In this document: piece by piece, positions 57,726 to 64,000 of the stretch | How positions within the stretch are numbered: position 1 is the stretch's first letter | Layout: each line of letters begins with the position of its first letter | Notes under the pieces: generated by a model | Told to the model about the DNA's origin: nothing | The model's input: the letters and a program-made list of their open reading frames with translations, nothing else | Databases searched by the model: none | Made by a program: the position numbers and the translations under genes | Assembly (NCBI GenBank): GCA_002368645.1 | Contig: DFEE01000032.1 | Location: 1,020 to 65,019 of the forward strand | From: Bacteroidales bacterium UBA3810 | GTDB lineage: Bacteria > Bacteroidota > Bacteroidia > Bacteroidales > Paludibacteraceae | Reading direction: 5' to 3' | DNA length: 64,000 nt

Positions 57726-59582
57726 ATGAAAAAGAGTTTATTAAGCATCATTATAGCCGGTTGCTGTATTGCCGTACAAGCCGAAGAATTGTGGCATGTA
57801 GTTGGGACGGATGATTATATAAAGAAAGAGTGTTTAGATAAAATTCAGGTTGTGTTGGATAGTTCAATGGACTATTCTTTTAACTTAAGTCACATCCCGT
57901 ATATCGCCCGAGTTAGTGATTTGCAGCAACTATACGCCAATGTGTTTGACCGTTTGGTCCAGACCGGTGCCATAATGCCGGCGGGAGATGGAGATATAGC
58001 TTCCATAGATGAGGGCACAACCAGTTTCTATCGCACCTTATGGTATCTTAACGAGTTCCCTGCTGATGGTGGCTCTTGGATTTGGCAAGATCCCGGCATA
58101 TCGGATTTACAGGAGTGTAGATGGAATAGTAATAATATCTTAATAATAGGTACCTATGCGCGTCTGATATACAATTTAAATCTCCAAAATGCATTTCTTG
58201 AGGTAGCGAGTTCGAATAATGTTTATGAGGAGGAGCAGAAACAAGTGCGTTTTGTGCGTGCTTTGACGGCATGGTATTTATTGGATTTATTTCCTGCATC
58301 TCATTTTACCACGCAGGTTGTGACATATAGGACGAGCTCTATGAGCAGAGAACAACTATATTGTTGGTTGGAAAATGAGTTGTTAGAGTTAGCGTTGATA
58401 CTCCCGCAAACTCGTACAGATTTATACCATGTTGATGCGGATGCAGCCAAAATGCTATTGGCGCGTCTATATCTTAATGCAGAAGTATATACGGGCACGC
58501 CTCAATGGGAGAAAGCTTCCTTGTATGCAGAGCAAGTCATGAATGGTCAGCATCCTTTGCATACCATATCATCCGGAGCCTATTCTCCTTATCAAGAACT
58601 ATTTATGGGGGATAATGATGCGAATGGCTCTGCTGAGGAAGTGCTCTTTATGCTTAAGCAAGATGGCATTAATGCCTATTCTTATGGAGGTTCAACGTTT
58701 GTCATAAATATGACCCGTAACGGCAGCGAAATGCCTTATTTTGGATTGTCCGGTTCCGGTTGGGGATGTTGGCGTGCTGGTTATCGGTTGTTACAGGCTT
58801 TTGCGTCTGAAGATGCGTTGAATACGTTGAAGGGCACGGAGTTCAGTATGCCGTCGGCATTAGGCGATGACCGAGCCTTATTCTATGCTGATCAGTCATA
58901 TCAAGTTCCCTCTTTGAGTCACGATTACACTAATTTTACGGCAACATGGTCCGTCAATAAGTTCACTAACCGCTATTCAACAGAGCCTATTGACGCTTTT
59001 TCAACACCGTCTTCATGGCCGGATACGGATATACCTTTGATGCGTAGTGCCGAGGCATGGCTGACTTATGCGGAGGCACAGTTCCGATTAGGGAATCCTC
59101 AAATTGCGCGCAACACCATAGCTGTGCTTCGCAGTCGTGCACATGCCGATACGCCGGCTGCGATTTCGGAAGAGTATATCTTGGATGAGTGGTTGCGTGA
59201 GTTCCATACAGAAGGGCGTCGCCGTGTCGATTTGGTGCGTTTTCATCAGTTTGCCGGTTCAAGTGCCATTCGGACTTGGGAAAATCACACGCAACGATTT
59301 GCAGACTCGCGCCAAACTTTTCCTATGCCTGAGTTAACAAGTGTATTCGCCCCTAAACACTATATTCTACCGAATTATTTTGCGCAGATCATATCGTGTG
59401 AGAACTGCAATCCCGTTGAATATTATAATGCGGAGAATAATACCTACTATACTGTCAATAATTGGCTTAATGTGGTAGTAGGAGGTGCATCTTTAGGAAC
59501 GGTATATCCTATTATGATGGATGCTCCTTTCCAATTAGAGTTGGTAGATGTTCCGTTTACGCCGGCTATAGACGGGGAGTAG
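57726..59582 (+). CDS. SusD/RagB-family outer-membrane protein without SusC neighbour
   Basis: A 618-residue protein. The start ends in IIAGC, a lipobox-like site (Cys13). SusD TPR-type helices are seen in DADAAKMLLARLYLNAEVYT and PLMRSAEAWLTYAEAQFRLG, and EYILDEWLREFHTEGRRRVD is the characteristic C-terminal motif. SusD proteins are nutrient-binding lids over a TonB-dependent SusC channel. No susC lies beside it; its partner is the small sorting-domain protein, 6 bp upstream. The C-terminal 70 residues with CENCNPVEYYNAEN exceed the usual end. Confidence 0.85.
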   Translation: MKKSLLSIIIAGCCIAVQAEELWHVVGTDDYIKKECLDKIQVVLDSSMDYSFNLSHIPYIARVSDLQQLYANVFDRLVQTGAIMPAGDGDIASIDEGTTSFYRTLWYLNEFPADGGSWIWQDPGISDLQECRWNSNNILIIGTYARLIYNLNLQNAFLEVASSNNVYEEEQKQVRFVRALTAWYLLDLFPASHFTTQVVTYRTSSMSREQLYCWLENELLELALILPQTRTDLYHVDADAAKMLLARLYLNAEVYTGTPQWEKASLYAEQVMNGQHPLHTISSGAYSPYQELFMGDNDANGSAEEVLFMLKQDGINAYSYGGSTFVINMTRNGSEMPYFGLSGSGWGCWRAGYRLLQAFASEDALNTLKGTEFSMPSALGDDRALFYADQSYQVPSLSHDYTNFTATWSVNKFTNRYSTEPIDAFSTPSSWPDTDIPLMRSAEAWLTYAEAQFRLGNPQIARNTIAVLRSRAHADTPAAISEEYILDEWLREFHTEGRRRVDLVRFHQFAGSSAIRTWENHTQRFADSRQTFPMPELTSVFAPKHYILPNYFAQIISCENCNPVEYYNAENNTYYTVNNWLNVVVGGASLGTVYPIMMDAPFQLELVDVPFTPAIDGE

Positions 59583-59604
59583 AATATTCTATGTACTGTA
59601 GATG

Positions 59605-59642
59605 CCGCTGATTATCAGGAAGAAAACTCTTATAATCAGCGG
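59605..59642. terminator. Hairpin between convergent SusD and chromate transporter genes
   Basis: CCGCTGATTAT (59605-59615) pairs perfectly with ATAATCAGCGG (59632-59642) around a 16-nt loop; it overlaps the stop of the minus-strand gene and has no long T-run. Confidence 0.6.
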
Positions 59643-60256
59643 TAAAGAAAATAACCGATACAACCGGATGCAAGGATGAGGACAATCGGGTGCGAGATAA
59701 ACGCTAACACCCGTTGGGCTCGTCCGGATACTTGAGAATGTGTCGGACTGGAGATGTGTTTCTCAACCAATTTAGCCCCGTCGGGTAGGAGCATCAAGGC
59801 GATGACAAGCGCATAAATGACCCAACTATAATTGTCTATAAACGAGGCGGGAGTAATCAGCGTCCACGCGGCATGGGCAATCAGAAAAACTACTGCAATA
59901 CGTATAAGGCGCATCACCCATATATAAATAGGATTGGCTTGCCAGCGCTCGCTAATCTTGTTGTAAATGTAGCAGATAATGCCCATGATAATGAGACTTG
60001 GGAGGATGATGGCTCCTGAAGCGATGAGACTTCCCCATACCGTACCCGTTGCGGTATATCCGACATACGTGGCGCAGTTGATGCCGATTGGACCCGGAGT
60101 GACTTGTGATATGGCAACTATGTCCACAAACTCAGTCTCAGTCATCCAACCGCGGGATAGAACTTCATTTTGGATAAGCGAGATAATCGCCATCCCGCCT
60201 CCAAAGCCTAAAAAGCCCACTTTGATGAATAGCAGTAGCAGTTGCCAGTAAATCAT
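59636..60256 (-). CDS. Chromate transporter family protein (second half)
   Basis: A 206-residue membrane protein with about six helices. GFLGFGGGMAIISLIQNEV, then ISQVTPGPIGINCATYVGY mark the CHR domain. Together with the next-upstream 141-residue protein it makes a split two-gene ChrA, as in many bacteria, exporting chromate or sulfate-like anions in exchange for protons. It starts 11 bp after the stop of the partner gene. Confidence 0.87.
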   Translation of the reverse strand: MIYWQLLLLFIKVGFLGFGGGMAIISLIQNEVLSRGWMTETEFVDIVAISQVTPGPIGINCATYVGYTATGTVWGSLIASGAIILPSLIIMGIICYIYNKISERWQANPIYIWVMRLIRIAVVFLIAHAAWTLITPASFIDNYSWVIYALVIALMLLPDGAKLVEKHISSPTHSQVSGRAQRVLAFISHPIVLILASGCIGYFLYR

Positions 60257-60267
60257 AGAAAAACGTA

Positions 60268-60693
60268 TTACCAGATATTTTTTATTGAACGAATAACGGT
60301 GGCGGTGATGAGTGCTACGACAGCGGGGCGTACTCCCTTAAAGATAGCCTCTATGGAAGGATTGTCCTTTAGATCCGTAAAATACATGGCAATCAGTAAA
60401 ATAATTACGATACTCGGAAGAACTGCCCCCATGACACATGCTATTACACCGGCCCATCCCCGCAGGCGATGACCGATAAAAATAGCGGAGTTCACCGCAA
60501 TAAGACCCGGTGCCGCTTGGGCTAAAGCAATCATGTTAAGGAATTCCTTTTCGTCAAGCCAATGCTTGACATCGCACACCTCTTTTTGGATTAGGGACAA
60601 CATGGCATAACCTCCACCGATGGTGAAAGTGCCTATCTTGAGATAGGTCCAAAAGAGTTGAAGTATAGTCGCTTTGGGGCGCGGATCAGTCAT
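60268..60693 (-). CDS. Chromate transporter family protein (first half), short
   Basis: A 141-residue CHR-domain protein: IGTFTIGGGYAMLSLIQKEV, ALAQAAPGLIAVNSAIFIGH, GVRPAVVALITATVIRS. It ends IKNIW, about 40 residues shorter than typical CHR halves, and lacks the final helix. It starts inside the uridine kinase end (8-bp overlap). The reading frame shows no obvious frameshift that would restore the tail, so it is either a naturally short form or C-terminally truncated. Confidence 0.82.
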   Translation of the reverse strand: MTDPRPKATILQLFWTYLKIGTFTIGGGYAMLSLIQKEVCDVKHWLDEKEFLNMIALAQAAPGLIAVNSAIFIGHRLRGWAGVIACVMGAVLPSIVIILLIAMYFTDLKDNPSIEAIFKGVRPAVVALITATVIRSIKNIW

Positions 60694-61315
60694 TGTCGTT
60701 TTCAGAAGCCGCCAATTGCTGTTTGATAAACTTAGCCATTACGTTGATTGCCGCATTATTATGTCCTCCTTGCGGAATAATCATGTCGGCATATCGCTTG
60801 CAGGGCTCAATGAATTGCTGGTGCATGGGTTTGAGAATCCGTTGGTACCGTTCAATGACCGTCTCGGTCGTGCGTCCGCGTTCAACGATGTCACGCTTGA
60901 TTACGCGCACAAGTCGGTCGTCGGCATCTGCATCAACGAAGACCTTAAGGTCCATCATGTCGCGCAATGGCTTGTCCCACAGGCACATAATACCCTCGAT
61001 AATCACCACTTTTTTGGGGTCAACATGATTTGTGGCCTTCTGTCTGGTTGAGGTGATGTAATCATAGATAGGCTCCTCAATGGCACGCCCTTCTTTGAGC
61101 TCCTGAATATGGTGCCTCAAGAGCCGCCATTCGAAAGCATCCGGGTGGTCAAAGTTAATCTTTTGACGGTCCTCTGGCGGAACATTAGAAGAGTCGTTGT
61201 AGTACGAGTCAAGGGATAAAATAGCTACTTCGCCTTTCGGCATGCGTTCAATGAGTTTGCGGACTACTGTGGTCTTGCCCGAACCGGTTCCGCCTGCAAT
61301 TCCGATAATAAACAT
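60686..61315 (-). CDS. udk: Uridine kinase
   Basis: A 209-residue nucleoside kinase that phosphorylates uridine and cytidine. P-loop GGTGSGKTT (8-16), LSLDSYYND, FDHPDAFEW, YDYITSTRQ and the RxxRDxxER-type lid IKRDIVERGRTTE are all present. The ATG at 61315 is the family start; the longer frame crosses the promoter. It heads the three-gene operon with the chromate transporter. Confidence 0.95.
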   Translation of the reverse strand: MFIIGIAGGTGSGKTTVVRKLIERMPKGEVAILSLDSYYNDSSNVPPEDRQKINFDHPDAFEWRLLRHHIQELKEGRAIEEPIYDYITSTRQKATNHVDPKKVVIIEGIMCLWDKPLRDMMDLKVFVDADADDRLVRVIKRDIVERGRTTETVIERYQRILKPMHQQFIEPCKRYADMIIPQGGHNNAAINVMAKFIKQQLAASENDND

Positions 61316-61338
61316 AAGAAGTTTCTCTAATCGGGACG

Positions 61339-61370
61339 CAAAATTACAAAAATATTTGCATAATTGCAAA
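61339..61370 (-). promoter_or_regulatory. Promoter of the udk operon
   Basis: Minus strand TTTG (61370-61367) and TAATTTTG (61346-61339), 20-bp spacer, overlapping the ftsH promoter. Confidence 0.75.
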
Positions 61371-61386
61371 AAAAATATTACTTTTG
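61355..61386 (+). promoter_or_regulatory. Promoter of ftsH
   Basis: TTTG (61355-61358) and TACTTTTG (61379-61386), 20-bp spacer, 40 bp before the ATG; divergent and interleaved with the udk promoter. Confidence 0.8.
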
Positions 61387-61426
61387 CACGATTTTTGACA
61401 GATTATAACGGATAAAGTAATTTTTT

Positions 61427-63397
61427 ATGGATAATAGTAACCAAAAGAACAAACCGCAACGCAAAGGTTTTGGATGGGGATGGCTGTTATATACGGCTGT
61501 ATTTTTGATTTTTGCATGGTATTTCTTGAAGCCGAATGGCGACGAACAGACTATGGATAAGGGACTTAGTTATACCCAGCTAATGTCCTATATTGAGCAT
61601 AACCAGATTAGTTCTATAGTCGTCTATGATGACAATCACGTGGAAGCAACGGTTCGCATGGACGCTTATACGTTGGTCTTTGGGGATGCTACTAAAGGCG
61701 TGGAGAAGAAAGGTATTATCACCTGCCTTGTGCCTTCCGTAGAGGAGTTTTGCAAGTACATGGGGACTGTCAATGTGACACGGGCGGAAACGCATCTGCC
61801 CGCTATTGATGTCAGTATCAAGAAAAGTCATGACTATTGGTATCTTATTTTGGTCAATGTACTCCCGTGGGTATTTATCATCTTCTTCTTTGTGATGATG
61901 ACTCGCAATATCGGCGGAGTGGGCGGTGGCATATTCGGTGTCGGACGCGCAAAAGCGGAAGTCTTTGATAAAGACAAGAAAGACAAAGTGACTTTTAAGG
62001 ATGTTGCCGGTTTGGAAGGTGCTAAACAGGAAGTGGAAGAGATTGTTTCGTTCCTCAAGAACCCTGAGAAATATACCAAATTGGGGGGCAAAATCCCCAA
62101 GGGAGCATTGCTGGTAGGTCCTCCCGGAACCGGTAAAACCCTGCTTGCTAAAGCCGTAGCAGGCGAAGCTAATGTCCCCTTCTTCTCCATGTCCGGCTCT
62201 GACTTCGTCGAGATGTTTGTGGGGGTTGGAGCAAGTCGTGTACGTGACCTCTTTAGGCAAGCCAAAGAGAAAGCACCCGCCATCATCTTTATTGATGAGA
62301 TAGATGCTGTGGGTAAATCCCGAGGAAAAGGGGCTATAACCGGCTCTAATGATGAACGCGAATCTACCCTAAACCAGTTGTTGACCGAGATGGATGGCTT
62401 CGGCACCAACTCCGGTGTCATTATTCTTGCAGCCACGAACAGGGCGGAGATACTGGATCCTGCTTTACTGCGAGCCGGACGTTTTGATAGACAGATTCAT
62501 GTCGAACTGCCTGACTTGCAGGAGCGAAAGGAGATTTTCCAAGTGCACTTGAGACCGCTCAAACTCAATAAGAATGTCGATATTGATTTCTTAGCCAAAC
62601 AAACTCCGGGGTTCTCTGGAGCCGATATTGCCAATGTCTGCAACGAGGCTGCATTGATAGCCGCACGCAATAACCATAAAGCGGTCGGGAAACAGGATTT
62701 CATGGACGCCGTGGATAGGATAATCGGCGGTCTGGAGCGCAAAACGAAAATCATGACTCCTGAAGAGAAAAAATCCATTGCCTACCATGAGGCGGGACAT
62801 GCTACTATCAGTTGGATGCTCCAATATGGTAATCCGCTGGTTAAGGTTACCATTGTGCCTCGAGGACAAGCGCTTGGTGCAGCATGGTACTTGCCGGAAG
62901 AAAGGCAACTCACCAATAAAGAACATATCCTCGATGACCTCTGCTCCCTCTTAGGCGGACGCGCTGCCGAGGAACTCTTCTTGAAACAAACCTCTACAGG
63001 GGCTCTCAATGATTTGGAACGAGCCACCAAGCAGGCATATGCCATGGTTGCCTATTACGGTATGAGCCCTAAACTGAAGGACCTCTCCTTCTATGACTCA
63101 ACCGGACGATATGATTACGGTATTGCTAAACCTTATTCGGAGGAAACAGCCAAGATTATTGACGCGGAAACGTCCCGCATTATCTCGGAACAGATGAAAC
63201 GGGCTAAAGAGGTTCTTAAACAATATGAAGAAGGGCACCATCAGATGGCGGAACTGCTTATCGAAAAGGAAGTTATCACGTCTGAAGATGTTGAGCGTAT
63301 CTTGGGACCGCGTCCTTGGAAAAGCCGGGGTGACGAGATGTTAGAGTTGAATGAGAAAGAATCAACCGCTAAGACTGACAAATCTGCAGATGCTTAA
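61427..63397 (+). CDS. ftsH: ATP-dependent zinc metalloprotease FtsH
   Basis: A 656-residue membrane protease. Two membrane helices (about 17-35 and 137-157) flank a periplasmic domain. The AAA domain has Walker A GPPGTGKT (231-238), Walker B IIFIDEIDA and the arginine-finger region RAGRFDRQIHV. The zinc site is HEAGH (454-458). It degrades unfolded and regulated membrane proteins. The lpxB start lies within its last 8 bp. Control of LpxC by FtsH is known in enterobacteria only; the overlap with a lipid A gene is noteworthy but common in Bacteroidetes. Confidence 0.97.
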   Translation: MDNSNQKNKPQRKGFGWGWLLYTAVFLIFAWYFLKPNGDEQTMDKGLSYTQLMSYIEHNQISSIVVYDDNHVEATVRMDAYTLVFGDATKGVEKKGIITCLVPSVEEFCKYMGTVNVTRAETHLPAIDVSIKKSHDYWYLILVNVLPWVFIIFFFVMMTRNIGGVGGGIFGVGRAKAEVFDKDKKDKVTFKDVAGLEGAKQEVEEIVSFLKNPEKYTKLGGKIPKGALLVGPPGTGKTLLAKAVAGEANVPFFSMSGSDFVEMFVGVGASRVRDLFRQAKEKAPAIIFIDEIDAVGKSRGKGAITGSNDERESTLNQLLTEMDGFGTNSGVIILAATNRAEILDPALLRAGRFDRQIHVELPDLQERKEIFQVHLRPLKLNKNVDIDFLAKQTPGFSGADIANVCNEAALIAARNNHKAVGKQDFMDAVDRIIGGLERKTKIMTPEEKKSIAYHEAGHATISWMLQYGNPLVKVTIVPRGQALGAAWYLPEERQLTNKEHILDDLCSLLGGRAAEELFLKQTSTGALNDLERATKQAYAMVAYYGMSPKLKDLSFYDSTGRYDYGIAKPYSEETAKIIDAETSRIISEQMKRAKEVLKQYEEGHHQMAELLIEKEVITSEDVERILGPRPWKSRGDEMLELNEKESTAKTDKSADA

Positions 63398-64000
63398 ATT
63401 CTTCTTGATAGCAGGAGAGGCTTCCGGGGACTTACATGCCTCAAACCTCATTAAGGCAATTCGGGCGCAAGAGCCCGAAGCCTTTTTTGTAGGACTTGGC
63501 GGAGACAAAATGCGAGAGGCCGGTTGCACCCTCTACCAAGATTACCGCCACATGGCGTTTATGGGCTTTGTGGCGGTCATACAGAACATGGGAGAGGTCA
63601 GACGTAATTTCCGTATAGCGGAACAAGCACTTCTCAAAGAACGCCCCGATGTGCTGATACTTATTGATTATCCGTCCTTTAACTTGAGGATTGCGGCTTT
63701 CTGTAAGAATCACCTTCCCGACACGAAAATAGTCTATTACATACCGCCGAAGATATGGGCATGGAAAAAACGCCGCGTTCATACCATTGCGCGTCTTTGC
63801 GATGCGGTCCTGGGCATATTCCCCTTTGAACCGGCCTTTTATGCCCGCTATGGCTACCAATGTACCTATGTCGGCAATCCTACGGCAGAACTCCTCCGCC
63901 ACACGCAGTTACCAAAACGCACTCACCAACAGCCCTCCGAGCTCGCAGTGACCAACAAGGCGAAGCCGTTCATAGCACTTTTGCCGGGCTCACGACAGGA
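63390..64000 (+). CDS. lpxB: Lipid-A-disaccharide synthase, N-terminal part (3' end outside window)
   Basis: The frame from ATG 63390 is open to the window end, giving 203 residues. It starts LKFFLIAGEASGDLHASNLI, the LpxB signature, then GLGGDKMREAGC, GFVAVIQNMGEV and YYIPPKIWAWKKRRV, ending at LLPGSRQ. LpxB joins UDP-diacylglucosamine and lipid X in lipid A synthesis. It overlaps ftsH by 8 bp, so the two are co-translated. Confidence 0.95.
   Translation, partial: MLKFFLIAGEASGDLHASNLIKAIRAQEPEAFFVGLGGDKMREAGCTLYQDYRHMAFMGFVAVIQNMGEVRRNFRIAEQALLKERPDVLILIDYPSFNLRIAAFCKNHLPDTKIVYYIPPKIWAWKKRRVHTIARLCDAVLGIFPFEPAFYARYGYQCTYVGNPTAELLRHTQLPKRTHQQPSELAVTNKAKPFIALLPGSRQ

Noticed and set aside
60240..60300. 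Frameshift restoring the missing tail of the short chromate transporter
   Set aside because: Only 11 bp separate its stop from the next start, so no tail sequence is available in another frame.

Overview
The window looks like chromosome of a member of the order Bacteroidales. Almost every promoter has the Bacteroidetes sigma form, TTTG and TAnnTTTG separated by exactly 20 bp. The gene content also fits: a SusD-family protein, a type IX sorting domain, DUF5606, DUF4476, BspA-like leucine-rich repeats, a LytTR membrane regulator and a long Ala/Glu-tailed S16. No tRNA, rRNA or CRISPR was found.

Layout. 1-4.8 kb: the 3' end of a cytosine-5 DNA methyltransferase, then an operon of a small protein, a GHKL ATPase and two proteins of unknown function; this looks like a restriction- or defence-type module without a recognisable nuclease. 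5.1-8.4 kb: a GC-richer metabolic block (aldehyde dehydrogenase, esterase, DUF4476, Pmp3-like peptide, Nudix). 8.4-12 kb: two convergent AAA/DUF4143 ATPases between repeat-rich spacers. 12-16 kb: a 41-residue peptide gene, a 917-residue repeat surface protein with a long structured leader, and a 1 kb spacer holding 8-bp and 11-bp tandem arrays. 16-23.7 kb: DUF1294 and flavodoxin genes, then a 1199-residue secreted protein translationally coupled to a membrane TPR regulator, and a Thr/Ser-tailed lipoprotein. 23.7-32 kb: housekeeping (ClC channel, Obg, adenylate kinase, HU, rhomboid, ribosomal proteins S6/S18/L9/L31, PnuC-like transporter, RluD). 32-38.6 kb: BspA-like protein, DUF1016 nuclease relic, ComM, LytTR regulator, SGNH hydrolase. 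38.8-49 kb: S16, then a tightly overlapping surface-polysaccharide cluster (flippase, polymerase, five glycosyltransferases, DUF4886 protein, HhH outer-membrane protein). 49-56.5 kb: aldo/keto reductase, DUF5606, NIF3, zinc-ribbon protein, topoisomerase IV A, FprA flavoprotein, rubredoxin. 57-64 kb: sorting-domain protein plus orphan SusD, two-gene chromate transporter, uridine kinase, FtsH and the start of LpxB.

Working together: FprA and rubredoxin form an oxygen/NO-reducing couple expected in an anaerobe. The polysaccharide cluster builds and exports one glycan repeat. Three large secreted proteins (917, 1199 and 836 aa) end in a shared short tail, and a fourth copy of that tail survives as a relic. 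The most novel-looking material is non-coding: GGATACCR 8-bp arrays at three loci, 11-bp arrays at two of the same loci, a possible transcription attenuator ahead of the 917-aa gene, and an extended TTGCATATGTCA promoter element. All functions are read from sequence alone; no database search was run.
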